64,000 nucleotides of DNA, taken from NCBI GenBank assembly GCA_030540405.1, contig JAUNWH010000001.1, positions 1 to 64,000 on the forward strand. The letters run 5' to 3'. Source of the DNA: Spirochaetales bacterium. Lineage in GTDB: Bacteria; Spirochaetota; Spirochaetia; Treponematales; Treponemataceae. The position numbers and the translations under genes were made by a program. The notes beneath the pieces were generated by a model. It saw only the letters and a list, made by a program, of their open reading frames with translations. It did not search any database and had not been told where the DNA came from. Shown here piece after piece: positions 43,767 through 52,834 of the stretch (the first letter of the stretch is position 1; the number at the start of each line of letters is the position of its first letter).

Positions 43767-46094
43767 TTAGTGGACGCTTCCGTTTTTTGTTTTCACAGTT
43801 GAAATTTGTTTTCCTGCTGCGGTCAGAGTTTTTCCGCCGATCTGCACTTTGTTATCTGAAACTTTTATTTCAACTGCAAAAAAGTCTTCCACCTGGATTT
43901 GCTCAGGCTTTGAATTTTCTGGCGAGCCTTCAAGAGCAACTTTTGTTCCAGGAATTGCCCAAGGAGCTTCAAGCGGCTCTACGCAGTCTTTTCCGTTTTC
44001 ATCTTTGTAGTCGGCCGCAAGCAGCATTCCACGGCTTTCAACTCCGCGCATTTTTCTTGGCGCAAGGTTTGAAACAAGAATTATATGTTTTCCAAGGAGT
44101 TCTTCTGGCTTTAGAAAATCACGCAGTCCGCTTTGAATGATGCGTTCTGTTCCGCTTCCGTCGTCAAGAGTTTCAATGTAAAGCTTGTCGCTTTCAGGAT
44201 TGTTTTCGACCTTTGTGATTTTTGCAACTTTCAGCTCGATTTTTTCGTTGAACCATTCAGCCTGCTTTTCAAAAGGTAGAACTTCAATCTGCTTCTTTTC
44301 TTTCTTCTGTTTTTTTTCAGCTGGCTTTGCGTTGCGGTCTTTTTGTGTTCCTGAAAATTTCTGCCTGAACGCTTCCATTGTTTTCTGGTCGAGCGGCGTA
44401 AAGAAAACTTCCGTAGGCGAAACTTCGCTTAAACCTTCTGTGTTTCCAAGATCAGACCAGTCAAGGCCTTCCGGCTTTTGCTCATCGTTAAATCGCGGCT
44501 CACTGATTTTCTTTCCGAAGTAAGACATGATTTTTTCTGCGAACTGCGGCATATACGGATGCGCCATAATCATAAGGTCCTTTATCATGTAGCAAAGATT
44601 GTGAATGAGTTTTGCGGCGCGCTCTGGATCTGTCTCTCTTGTTTTCCACGGCTCTGTGTCTTGAAACGCTTTGTTTCCGATGTCGGAAATTGCAAACACT
44701 TCATGAAATGCGTCTTTTAAGTTTGCCCATTCAAGATATTCTGTTGCTTTTGCCTCGTGCTCTTTTACCTGCGCCCAAAGCTCTTCATCAACTGGAGCGT
44801 CTGGAATTTTTGAATCATAATATTTCTGAACAAAAAGAAGTGTGCGGTTTACAAGGTTTCCGAGGTTTCCGATTAGCTCTCCGTTATAACGCTCGCGGAA
44901 TTCTTTCCAAGTGAACTGGTAATCTTGTTTTTCCGGGCGGTTGTAGAAAATGTAGAATCTCCAAGCGTCCGCCTTGATTCCGCTTTCCTTTGCGTCTGTT
45001 CCGAATACGCCTACACCGCGGCTTTTTGAAAATTTTCCGTCTTCGTAGTTAAGATATTCTGTTGAAGACATGTGGAACAATTTTGTAAAGTTGTGTCCGC
45101 TTCCAATCTGCGAGCATGGGAAAATTACTGTATGGAACGGAATGTTGTCTTTTCCAATAAACTGGAACAAGTCAACCGGCGGCTTGTTTTTTGCCTCTTC
45201 ACTTTCTTCTGGAAGCCACCAGCTTTTCCAGTCAAACGAAGGCTTGGATTCTGCAATGAGCTCGTCGGCAAGCTGCTTGGTTATTGAAATATATCCGATT
45301 GGAGCGTTGAACCAGACATAGAAAACTTTGTTCTCATATCCAGCTTTTGGAACAGGAATTCCCCATTTTAAATCGCGTGTGATTGCTCTTTCGTTGAGTC
45401 CGTCTCTTATCCAGGCTTTTGTTATGTTTATTGCATTGTCTGACCATCTGCCTTCTTTGCTTGTCTTGTTCATCCAAGAGTCAAGATTTTTGCTGATTGA
45501 AGGAAGGTCTATGTAAAGATGCCGTGTTTCCCTTATTTCTGGAGTAGAACCGCAAGTTGCGCATCTTGGAGATTTTAGCTCAACTGGGTCTAAGAGAGAG
45601 CCGCATTTATCGCACTGGTCGCCTCTTGCATCTTCGAATCCACATTTTGGACAAACTCCGTGAACATAGCGGTCTGCAAGGAACATCTGGCATGAAGGGC
45701 AGAAAAGCTGCTTGTTTGTGTGCTCTTTTATGAATCCGTTTTTATCCAGGTCCTTGAACATTGCCTGTGTTATTTCTGTGCATTCTTCATTTGAAGTCCG
45801 CCCAAATTTGTCAAACGCAATGTCGAACCATTTGTAAATTTCGTCATGTTGCTTGTAATAATAGTCGCAAAGCTCGCGCGGAGTTTTCTTTTCTTCTACA
45901 GCACGTGTTTCTGTGGCAGTTCCGTATTCATCAGTTCCGCAGACATAAAGAGTTTCATATCCACGGCTTCTGCAGAATCTTGCAAAAACATCGGCGGAAA
46001 GCATTTGTATTAAATTTCCAAGGTGAGGAATATTGTTTACATAAGGAAGAGCTGAAGTTACAAGTCTTCTATTTAAATTCTTAATATTTTCCAT
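43767..46094 (-). CDS. metG: Methionyl-tRNA synthetase with C-terminal tRNA-binding domain
   Basis: The 775-residue class I synthetase has PYVNNIPHLGNL (HIGH-type) at its start and KFSKSRGVGVFG (KMSKS-type) near residue 342. Two zinc knuckles (CPSCQ...CPKC and CDKC...CATC) lie near residues 135-195. The C-terminal 100 residues are a Trbp111/EMAP-like oligonucleotide-binding domain, joined by a Lys/Glu-rich linker. The ATG at 46094 has no SD; a TATAAT lies 9 bases upstream. Confidence 0.95.
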   Translation of the reverse strand: MENIKNLNRRLVTSALPYVNNIPHLGNLIQMLSADVFARFCRSRGYETLYVCGTDEYGTATETRAVEEKKTPRELCDYYYKQHDEIYKWFDIAFDKFGRTSNEECTEITQAMFKDLDKNGFIKEHTNKQLFCPSCQMFLADRYVHGVCPKCGFEDARGDQCDKCGSLLDPVELKSPRCATCGSTPEIRETRHLYIDLPSISKNLDSWMNKTSKEGRWSDNAINITKAWIRDGLNERAITRDLKWGIPVPKAGYENKVFYVWFNAPIGYISITKQLADELIAESKPSFDWKSWWLPEESEEAKNKPPVDLFQFIGKDNIPFHTVIFPCSQIGSGHNFTKLFHMSSTEYLNYEDGKFSKSRGVGVFGTDAKESGIKADAWRFYIFYNRPEKQDYQFTWKEFRERYNGELIGNLGNLVNRTLLFVQKYYDSKIPDAPVDEELWAQVKEHEAKATEYLEWANLKDAFHEVFAISDIGNKAFQDTEPWKTRETDPERAAKLIHNLCYMIKDLMIMAHPYMPQFAEKIMSYFGKKISEPRFNDEQKPEGLDWSDLGNTEGLSEVSPTEVFFTPLDQKTMEAFRQKFSGTQKDRNAKPAEKKQKKEKKQIEVLPFEKQAEWFNEKIELKVAKITKVENNPESDKLYIETLDDGSGTERIIQSGLRDFLKPEELLGKHIILVSNLAPRKMRGVESRGMLLAADYKDENGKDCVEPLEAPWAIPGTKVALEGSPENSKPEQIQVEDFFAVEIKVSDNKVQIGGKTLTAAGKQISTVKTKNGSVH

Positions 46095-46103
46095 AATGTT
46101 ATA

Positions 46104-46132
46104 ATTATAACAAAATGAGCCTTTGTCCACAA
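46104..46132 (-). promoter_or_regulatory. Promoter abutting the metG start
   Basis: Minus-strand TTGTGG (46127-46132), a 17-bp spacer, TATAAT (46104-46109), then 9 bases to the ATG at 46094. Confidence 0.55.
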
Positions 46133-46194
46133 GAGATTTTTGAATAAAGGAAGTGTTCGGAATGTTCTTGTGAAAAATTCATTTGATGAAAAAA

Positions 46195-46307
46195 TCCGCA
46201 TCACGGATATGCCCAAGTCCGTATGGCGGATATTATTGCGTCCGTGCCACGGATATGTACGTGTCCGCTATGCGGATGTGTAAATGTCCGTGGCGCGGAC
46301 AGGAATG
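46195..46307. repeat. Five tandem 23-bp palindromic repeats
   Basis: TCCG starts recur at 46195, 46218, 46241, 46264 and 46287, exactly 23 bases apart. Each unit is TCCG-N5-CGGA followed by T-ATG-like bases and a variable tail (the fifth is slightly shorter). The arms are conserved and the loops vary. The period is not a multiple of three, and no gene covers it. It lies between the XRE gene and metG. Confidence 0.85.
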
Positions 46308-46311
46308 TTTT

Positions 46312-46677
46312 TTATCTTTTAAAAGTTTTTATCAAATTTAAAATGGAAGAAATTTGTTCAATGGACAGATTTTCAAAGAAAGAGATTAGTTCTTTTTTCT
46401 CGTTTTCTGTATTTTTTGTTTTTTCGAAATATTCTGAGAAAAAATTTTCAGAATCAAAAAAATCAGCGGGTGTAATTTCAAAATACTCGCATATTGCAAA
46501 AAATCCTTGAAGAGACGGAAGTCTTTTTCCATTTTCAATTAGGTTTACATAATTTACATTTTGCCCTAGCGCAATGCTCATTTCTCGCGCGGAAATTTTG
46601 TTTTTGTTTCGTAAATAGCGTATTCTGTCTGAAAATTCACTGCTATATTTGCTTGCTGATTCTTTTTCTATATTCAT
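46312..46677 (-). CDS. XRE family transcriptional regulator
   Basis: The 121-residue protein has a Cro/C1-type helix-turn-helix at residues about 15-70 (RIRYLRNKNKISAREMSIALGQNVNYVNLIENGKR, with PSLQGFFAICEYF after it) and an acidic, helical C-terminus. It is transcribed divergently from the 131-residue protein and the polysaccharide island. The shared region contains a perfect 19-bp palindrome, a likely binding site. Confidence 0.9.
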   Translation of the reverse strand: MNIEKESASKYSSEFSDRIRYLRNKNKISAREMSIALGQNVNYVNLIENGKRLPSLQGFFAICEYFEITPADFFDSENFFSEYFEKTKNTENEKKELISFFENLSIEQISSILNLIKTFKR

Positions 46678-46709
46678 TGTACATACTTTAAGATGTTGTT
46701 TTAAAAAAC

Positions 46710-46759
46710 TTGCAATCTGTAAGATAAAGTTGTATACTTGTACAATCTTAAAGATTGTA
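46710..46759 (+). promoter_or_regulatory. Promoter with XRE-type operators
   Basis: TTGCAA (46710-46715), a 17-bp spacer, TATACT (46733-46738). TACAATCTTAAAGATTGTA (46741-46759) is a perfect palindrome at the expected start site. A second, imperfect copy (TGCAATCT...AGAT, 46711-46725) overlaps the -35 box. Confidence 0.75.
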
Positions 46760-46760
46760 A

Positions 46761-47156
46761 ATGTTTAGAGGTATTTATATTTTGAAGCGATACGCCATTC
46801 TCTGCGGCTCAGCCCCTGACGGATTCACGCAGAAAAAAATAAACGAAATGCACGATTTTCTCACAAGCGATGCCGGCGGCTCTTGGGCGGAAAAAGATAT
46901 TGTGATTTTTCCGAACGGCGTTACCGAGGCGATGCTTTCTTTTGTGCTTGAACGGCTAAAAGCGGAAAAAACTGAACAAATTCTTCTATATATATGCACT
47001 TTATCCCCGGTTGCGGATGATGATAAGTCGGTGTGGCTTGGCGGTGAGGAAATCAGCAGAAGTGTGATTGAGGCGTTCTGTGCGGATGGATGCGGCCAGG
47101 TGATTTACGACTTGTGTAGGGAAATGGTGGCGGATGATATTCCAGAGGCAGTTTAG
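46761..47156 (+). CDS. Small protein of unknown function at the head of the polysaccharide island
   Basis: The 131-residue soluble protein has a central beta-alpha pattern: KRYAILCGSAPDG, then EKDIVIFPNG, and KTEQILLYICTLS. It faintly recalls caspase-like (peptidase C14) folds but lacks a clear His-Cys dyad, so no function is assigned. The ATG at 46761 directly follows the palindrome; a TTG at 46781 with AGAGG upstream is a possible alternative start. It is followed 10 bases later by the flippase gene. Confidence 0.6.
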   Translation: MFRGIYILKRYAILCGSAPDGFTQKKINEMHDFLTSDAGGSWAEKDIVIFPNGVTEAMLSFVLERLKAEKTEQILLYICTLSPVADDDKSVWLGGEEISRSVIEAFCADGCGQVIYDLCREMVADDIPEAV

Positions 47157-47166
47157 TCTGATTTTT

Positions 47167-48648
47167 ATGAGCGACAAATTAGGTAAATCTTCCAACACTG
47201 TAATTCAGTCAGACACAAGCAAGACTCATGTAATCTCATCTCTTTTGTGGAAATTCCTTGAACGTGGCGGAACTCAGGGCGTGCAGTTTGTGATTCAGAT
47301 TGTACTGGCGCGGATTTTGTGTCCTGATGATTACGGAATTCTTGCAATCCTTATGGCCTTTATCGCCCTTGCGAATGTTTTTGTCCAGTCCGGATTCAAC
47401 ACTTCTCTGATTCAGAAAAAAGATGCGGACGAAACTGATTTTTCTTCTGTGTTCTGGCTTTCGCTTTTTGTTTCTCTTCTATTATATATTGTTCTGTTTT
47501 TTGCATCTCCGTTTATTGCCCGCTTTTACAAAAATGACATTCTTATTCCGGTTTTGCGGGTTCTTTCGCTCACCTTGTTCTTCGGGGCGTTGAACAGCGT
47601 CCAGAGCGCGATGGTCAGCAGGACAATGCAGTTCAGGAAATTTTTCTTCAGCAGCATGGGAGGTGTTGTCGGATCGGGAATTGTGGGAATAATTCTTGCC
47701 TGCAACGGTTTTGGTGTGTGGGCATTGGTCGCACAGCAGCTTGCGAACAATTTTCTGATAAGCGTGATTCTCTGGATAACCGTAAAATGGAGACCGAAAT
47801 TTGTTTTCAGCCTTGAAAAGGTGAAAGGTCTTTTTTCTTTCGGATGGAAACTTTTATGCTCCGGGCTTTTGGATACCGGCTACAGGCAGATTTACAATCT
47901 TGTAATCGGCCGGGTTTTCACGAGTTCTGACCTGGGGATTTTCAGCCGTGGCGAGCAGTTTCCGCAGGTCATCGCCACAAATCTTGACGGCTCAATCCAG
48001 AGCGTGATGCTTCCGACTTTAAGCAGCCACAATGATTCGGCGGAAGCGGTAAAGCAGATTACCCGCCGTTCCATAAGCACTTCGAGCTATGTTCTTATGC
48101 CTTGTATGCTAGGTATGGCGGCAATCGCAAAAAATCTTGTTCTTGTGCTTCTTACGGAAAAATGGATTCCCTGTGTTCCTTTTCTGCAGCTCGCCTGCCT
48201 TGCATTCGCTCTTTATCCGATTCATACGGCGAATCTTACCGCTATAAATGCGATGGGAAGAAGCGATGTTTTCCTGAAAGTTGAGGTCATAAAGAAAATA
48301 ATCGGAATTGCTGTTCTCGTCGTGACAGTTCCATTTGGGCTTTTTGCGATGGCGGTCGGGCGTGTTTTTTCCGGAATTATCTGTACTTTTGTCAATGCCC
48401 ACCCAAACAAAAAGATATTGGACTACAGCTATATCGAGCAGATTAGGGACATTCTTCCGTATGTTCTTGCCGCTGCCGCAATGTCTCTTCTTGTGTATTT
48501 TGTCGGTTTTATTCCACTTCCAGCCGTTGCAGTTCTTTTTATCCAGATAGCTGCAGGAATATTTTTTTATGTTCTTGTCTCAAAGATTTTCAGGCTGGAG
48601 GCGTTCAATTATCTGGTTCAGACATTAAGGGAATTCAGGAGGAAGTAA
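47167..48648 (+). CDS. Polysaccharide flippase, Wzx/MOP superfamily
   Basis: The 493-residue protein has about 14 membrane segments. FLERGGTQGVQFVIQIVLARILCPDDYGILA near residue 20 is typical of the WzxC/lipopolysaccharide-export group. It probably flips a lipid-linked oligosaccharide across the inner membrane for the surface polymer made by the downstream genes. The ATG at 47167 is chosen because the earlier ATG overlaps the preceding gene. It ends 3 bases before the DegT aminotransferase. Confidence 0.9.
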   Translation: MSDKLGKSSNTVIQSDTSKTHVISSLLWKFLERGGTQGVQFVIQIVLARILCPDDYGILAILMAFIALANVFVQSGFNTSLIQKKDADETDFSSVFWLSLFVSLLLYIVLFFASPFIARFYKNDILIPVLRVLSLTLFFGALNSVQSAMVSRTMQFRKFFFSSMGGVVGSGIVGIILACNGFGVWALVAQQLANNFLISVILWITVKWRPKFVFSLEKVKGLFSFGWKLLCSGLLDTGYRQIYNLVIGRVFTSSDLGIFSRGEQFPQVIATNLDGSIQSVMLPTLSSHNDSAEAVKQITRRSISTSSYVLMPCMLGMAAIAKNLVLVLLTEKWIPCVPFLQLACLAFALYPIHTANLTAINAMGRSDVFLKVEVIKKIIGIAVLVVTVPFGLFAMAVGRVFSGIICTFVNAHPNKKILDYSYIEQIRDILPYVLAAAAMSLLVYFVGFIPLPAVAVLFIQIAAGIFFYVLVSKIFRLEAFNYLVQTLREFRRK

Positions 48649-48651
48649 AAC

Positions 48652-49770
48652 ATGATGAACGAAAAGACAATCACCGTAACAAGTCCGCTTCTGCCGGACT
48701 TGAAAGAATTTGAAAAATATCTTGAGGATATATGGAGCCGCAAGTGGCTCACGAACAACGGATTTTACCACAAGGAGCTTGAGAAGGCTCTGTCTGAATA
48801 TCTTGGTGTTCCGTATCTGAGCCTTTTTACGAACGGAACATTGCCTCTTATCACGGCTCTGCAGGCACTGCGCATTACAGGCGAGGTGATTACAACTCCG
48901 TACAGTTTTGTTGCAACGACACACTCAATCTGGTGGAACGGAATAAAGCCGGTCTTTGTTGATGTTGACGAGAAGACAGGAAACATCGATCCGGAAAAAA
49001 TCGAGGCGGCAATCACGCCTCGCACTACGGCGATCATGCCGGTCCACGTCTACGGAACTCCCTGCGACACAAAGCGGATCAAGGAAATTGCCGACAAGTA
49101 CGGCCTTAAAGTGATTTACGATGCGGCTCATGCTTTTGGCGTAAAGGTGAACGGAAAATCAATCCTGGAGGAAGGCGACATCTCCACGCTCAGTTTCCAT
49201 GCTACAAAAGTCTACAACACGGTTGAGGGCGGAGCCTTAATCTGCCATGACGAGGCGACCAAGAAACGCATCGACTATCTGAAAAATTTCGGATTTGCGG
49301 ACGAGGTAACGGTCGTCGCCCCGGGAATAAACAGCAAGATGGACGAAATCCGTTCGGCTTACGGACTTCTGAACCTGAAGCAGGCGGATAAGGCAATAGA
49401 AAGCCGGAAGCAGACTGCGCAGAAATACCGCGAAGGACTGAAAGATGTCGAAGGGGTGCGCTGGCTTAGTGACATTGACGGCGTGCGCCACAACTACAGC
49501 TACTTCCCGCTTTTTATCGACGAGGAGAAATACGGAATGAGCCGCGACGCGCTTTATGCAAAATTAAAAGAACACAACATTCTAGGCAGAAGATACTTTT
49601 ATCCGCTTATAAGCGAGTTCAGCACATACCGGGGGCTTGAGTCCGCCTCGCCGGAGAACCTGCCGGTTGCGCACAGGCTTGCGTCAAGCGTGATATGCCT
49701 TCCGATGTATGCGTTCATGGAAGATGCGGATGTGGAAAGGGTTATTGAATGTGTGAGGGGCGGGAGATGA
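48652..49770 (+). CDS. DegT/DnrJ/EryC1/StrS aminotransferase
   Basis: The 372-residue PLP enzyme has the sugar-aminotransferase signatures LFTNGTLPLITALQAL, VITTPYSFVATTHSI and the PLP lysine Lys186 in SFHATKVYNTVEGGA. It most likely makes an amino sugar nucleotide (such as a 3- or 4-amino-6-deoxyhexose). AGGAGG precedes the ATG. The gene is visibly richer in GC than the flanking housekeeping genes. It overlaps the acetyltransferase gene by four bases. Confidence 0.92.
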   Translation: MMNEKTITVTSPLLPDLKEFEKYLEDIWSRKWLTNNGFYHKELEKALSEYLGVPYLSLFTNGTLPLITALQALRITGEVITTPYSFVATTHSIWWNGIKPVFVDVDEKTGNIDPEKIEAAITPRTTAIMPVHVYGTPCDTKRIKEIADKYGLKVIYDAAHAFGVKVNGKSILEEGDISTLSFHATKVYNTVEGGALICHDEATKKRIDYLKNFGFADEVTVVAPGINSKMDEIRSAYGLLNLKQADKAIESRKQTAQKYREGLKDVEGVRWLSDIDGVRHNYSYFPLFIDEEKYGMSRDALYAKLKEHNILGRRYFYPLISEFSTYRGLESASPENLPVAHRLASSVICLPMYAFMEDADVERVIECVRGGR

Positions 49771-50438
49771 GAGACCTGATAATCGTGGGGGCAGGCAGCG
49801 CGGCACGTGACTATCTGCAGTTTGTAAAGGATATAAACGCAGTCTCGCCGACGTTCAATGTGAAGGGATTCATCGCGGACAGCGGTGTTGACATAAAAAA
49901 TCTTACAAACGGCGAGTATGACATTCTTGGAACAGTTGACGGATGGAATCCTAGCAAGAATGAGGAATTTCTGATGGGAGCCGCCGAGCCTGCGGCAAAA
50001 TATATTCTTGCAAGGAAGTTGAAGGCAAGAGGTGCAAGGTTCGCAACCTTGATTCATCCCTCTGCTGTCATAAGCGAATATGCGACAATCGGAGAAGGCT
50101 GCATTGTCTGCCCGTTCTCAAAAATCGGCGCGAACGCGTCCGTAGGCAGTTTTGTTACCGTGGACGGCTACGTCGCGCATGACAACTATATAGAAGATTT
50201 TGTGACGCTCAGCACAGGTACACGTCTTACAGGCTATGTCTCTGTCGGAGAAGGAACTTTCTTCGGCGCAATGTGCTGCGTGAAGCCGCATACAAGAATC
50301 GGCAAAAACTGCTTTATAACAATCGGAAGCACAGTTATTCAGGATATTCCAGACAATTTCTATGTGAAAGGAACGCCGGAAATCAAGATGACACAGAATA
50401 AACGGAAAATTGACGGGGGGGGTACAACTGTAGAGTAA
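49767..50438 (+). CDS. Sugar O/N-acetyltransferase, NeuD/PglD-like, with a C-terminal G8 tract
   Basis: The 223-residue protein has an N-terminal Rossmann-like domain (LIIVGAGSAARDY) and a left-handed beta-helix of hexapeptide repeats (ATIGEGCIVCPFSKIGANASVG and later). It probably acetylates the amino sugar made by the preceding gene. The ATG at 49767 overlaps the aminotransferase stop (ATGA). A run of eight Gs (50415-50422) lies eight codons before the stop. One added G would extend the frame to a TGA that overlaps the next ATG. Confidence 0.85.
   Translation: MRDLIIVGAGSAARDYLQFVKDINAVSPTFNVKGFIADSGVDIKNLTNGEYDILGTVDGWNPSKNEEFLMGAAEPAAKYILARKLKARGARFATLIHPSAVISEYATIGEGCIVCPFSKIGANASVGSFVTVDGYVAHDNYIEDFVTLSTGTRLTGYVSVGEGTFFGAMCCVKPHTRIGKNCFITIGSTVIQDIPDNFYVKGTPEIKMTQNKRKIDGGGTTVE
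50415..50422 (+). repeat. Homopolymeric G8 tract near the end of the acetyltransferase gene
   Basis: Eight consecutive Gs in an AT-leaning genome; slippage would alter the C-terminus of the acetyltransferase and its spacing to the ATP-grasp gene. Confidence 0.85.
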
Positions 50439-50484
50439 ACTTTCTGCGGACAAAAATGTGCGGTCTTCCTGCAAGGAGGACTGC

Positions 50485-51459
50485 ATGAAAAGAGCGTTGG
50501 TTACGTCAATCGGTTCTGTCGCCGGTGACATTGTAATAAAGAGCTTGAAGAGGAACGGCTTTTATGTCGTTGGAACGGACATCTATCAGAAGGAGCTTGT
50601 TGTTGATGCTATGAATGTGAACCAGTTCTATCAGGCGCCATATACAAACGAGAGCGAAAGATATTATGAATTCCTCAAGAAAATCTGCACGGACGAGAAG
50701 ATTGATTTTTTGCTTCCCCTTACCGACTTGGACGTTGATTTTCTGAACGTGCGTCGTGAATGGTTTGATGAGAATCACGTCACGCTGTGCATCTCTCCGA
50801 AGAAATCGCTTGACATTATCCGCAACAAGAAAATCCTTCAGGACTTTGTCAGGGGCAACTGCCCGTACATAAATCCGATTCCTACGGTTCTTGTCAGGGA
50901 GACAAAAGAACTGGAGTGGGATTTTCCTGTGGTCTGCAAGCCTTACGATGGCCGGTCAAGCCAGGGGCTGAGATATATCCACAATGAGAACGAATGGAAT
51001 GCTTTTCTGAATGGGAACGGCAAAGACGGAAAATATATAGCGGAGCCTTTCATAAATGGACCGATTGTCATGGTTGAGATTGTGCGCCATCCGAATTCAG
51101 GAAAAGTTGTCGCCGTAACTCGCCAGGAAAGGCTGAGCACTCCGCACGGATGCGCGACCGCCGTGTATATGTATCAGGACAGGGAGCTTGAGGAGAATTC
51201 AAGAAAGCTGGCCGAGGCTCTGGACATAAAGGGCTGCGTGAATTTTGAGTACATCCATGGGGATGACGGAAAATATTATCTGGTCGAATGCAACCCGCGT
51301 TTTTCCGCCGGATGCGAATTCACGTGCATTTCCGGCTATGACTGCGTCTCAAACCATCTCAGGGTTTTTGAGGGAAAGAATATAGACGAATTCAATTTTA
51401 GCCGTCCTATGTATATTTCGCGTAAATATGAAGAATTCATTACAAAGGTGGAGGACTGA
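50485..51459 (+). CDS. ATP-grasp domain protein
   Basis: The 324-residue protein is a carbamoyl-phosphate-synthase-like ATP-grasp ligase: VTSIGSVAGDIVIKSLKRN at the N-terminus, VVCKPYDGRSSQGLRYI (ATP-binding Lys loop), and FEYIHGDDGKYYLVECNPRFSAG (Mg2+ ligands, near residue 265). It joins a carboxylate to an amine or thiol using ATP. A strong AAGGAGG precedes the ATG at 50485. The substrate is unknown; its position next to an amino-sugar aminotransferase suggests an amino acid linked to a sugar amine. Confidence 0.85.
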   Translation: MKRALVTSIGSVAGDIVIKSLKRNGFYVVGTDIYQKELVVDAMNVNQFYQAPYTNESERYYEFLKKICTDEKIDFLLPLTDLDVDFLNVRREWFDENHVTLCISPKKSLDIIRNKKILQDFVRGNCPYINPIPTVLVRETKELEWDFPVVCKPYDGRSSQGLRYIHNENEWNAFLNGNGKDGKYIAEPFINGPIVMVEIVRHPNSGKVVAVTRQERLSTPHGCATAVYMYQDRELEENSRKLAEALDIKGCVNFEYIHGDDGKYYLVECNPRFSAGCEFTCISGYDCVSNHLRVFEGKNIDEFNFSRPMYISRKYEEFITKVED

Positions 51460-51461
51460 TT

Positions 51462-52796
51462 ATGGAATTCCATGTCTTGAACGCTTTGTATGATCTGTGC
51501 ATGATGTCAGCCCTGCTGTTTGTCGGCAAGGTAATAAGGTCGAAGGTGAGATTCGTCCAGAAACTTTATATTCCGTCTGCCCTTATAGCCGGATTTTTGG
51601 GACTGTTTTTGGGAAATCAGTTTCTGGACATACTGCCGTTTTCAAATGAGATTTCAAGCTATTCAGGAATTCTTATAGTTGTTTTGTTCGGCTCTATGTT
51701 CCTTGGAAGCAAGAAAAAAGTCTCATTTTCCTCAATGTTCAAGAATGTCGGCGACACATTCCTCGTGAACGGCTCCTCCGAGATTTTCCAGTTCGCCCTG
51801 TTCATCCTTATCGGGATTCTTGTTCTGCCCCTGATATTCAGGGGAATAAATCCGGCGTTCGGTCTCTTGCTTCCGGCGGGATTTGTCGGCGGACACGGAA
51901 CAGCGGCGGCTATAGGTTCTGTTCTGGCCGAGGCGGGCTGGGCTGATTCCGTGAGCATCGGACAGACCTTCGCCACGATAGGCCTGATTTTCGGAATCGT
52001 ATGCGGAGTAGTGCTGATAAACATCGGAGCAAGGCGCGGCGAGACCAAAATCATAAAGGATGTTAAGTCATTGCCCGACGAGATGCTGTCCGGGCTTGTG
52101 CCTGAGGATAAAAGTACCTCGTTTGGAAAATGCACTGTGTATTCGCTTTCCATAGATCCCCTGACCTGGCATCTGGCGCTGGTTCTGATGTCCGTGGGGC
52201 TTGCGTATTTGGCGAACATGGGGCTCAAGAAAATTCTTCCGGCGGTATCATTTCCGACTTACGGACTTGCCCTGTTATGCAGCATTCTGATTCAGCAGGT
52301 TCTCCGCCTTTTTAAGCTTGATGTCTATGTGGACAAGGATATTGTCACGCACATCGGCAGCAGTGCGACCGACTATCTCGTCGCCTTTGGAGTCGCCTCC
52401 ATAAATGTGAGTGTCGTCCTGAAGTATTGGATTCCGATTGTTGTGCTTTCGGTTCTTGGAATGATTCTTGTTGTCCTGTGGTTCAGAGTCATCTCTCCGA
52501 GATTCTTCAGGAGTTACTGGTTTGAGCGCGGAATCTATATTTTCGGAATGTCCACTGGTGTTCTTGCTACGGGCGTGATTCTGCTTAGGATCTGTGATCC
52601 GGAATTCAGGAGCGGCGTTCTGGAGGACTTCGGATTCGCATGGATATTCCTTTCTGTTCTGGACATGCTGCTTGTAAGCTTTTCACCTATGTTTATCCTG
52701 AACGGCTGGGGAATATCATATTCCTGCGCGCTTGTTCTGCTGTCCGTGCACATGCTTGTGATGTGCAAAATGTTGTTCAGAAAAAATAGTTTGTAA
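51462..52796 (+). CDS. GltS-type sodium/glutamate symporter-like protein
   Basis: The 444-residue protein has about ten membrane segments and the GltS family signatures LLLPAGFVGGHGTAAAIG near residue 137 and GSSATDYLVAFGVASI near residue 300. Such proteins import glutamate or related dicarboxylates with Na+. It lies 2 bases after the ATP-grasp gene and in a polysaccharide island, where an amino-acid transporter is unexpected. The composition matches that of the ATP-grasp gene, so they probably arrived together. Confidence 0.85.
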   Translation: MEFHVLNALYDLCMMSALLFVGKVIRSKVRFVQKLYIPSALIAGFLGLFLGNQFLDILPFSNEISSYSGILIVVLFGSMFLGSKKKVSFSSMFKNVGDTFLVNGSSEIFQFALFILIGILVLPLIFRGINPAFGLLLPAGFVGGHGTAAAIGSVLAEAGWADSVSIGQTFATIGLIFGIVCGVVLINIGARRGETKIIKDVKSLPDEMLSGLVPEDKSTSFGKCTVYSLSIDPLTWHLALVLMSVGLAYLANMGLKKILPAVSFPTYGLALLCSILIQQVLRLFKLDVYVDKDIVTHIGSSATDYLVAFGVASINVSVVLKYWIPIVVLSVLGMILVVLWFRVISPRFFRSYWFERGIYIFGMSTGVLATGVILLRICDPEFRSGVLEDFGFAWIFLSVLDMLLVSFSPMFILNGWGISYSCALVLLSVHMLVMCKMLFRKNSL

Positions 52797-52834
52797 ATTT
52801 GTAAAAATAACTATTTTTTTCAAAGGAGGTTTTT

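Noticed and set aside
46195-46307. CRISPR array
   Set aside because: The units are contiguous 23-bp tandem repeats with no unique 30-bp spacers, and no cas genes are present.
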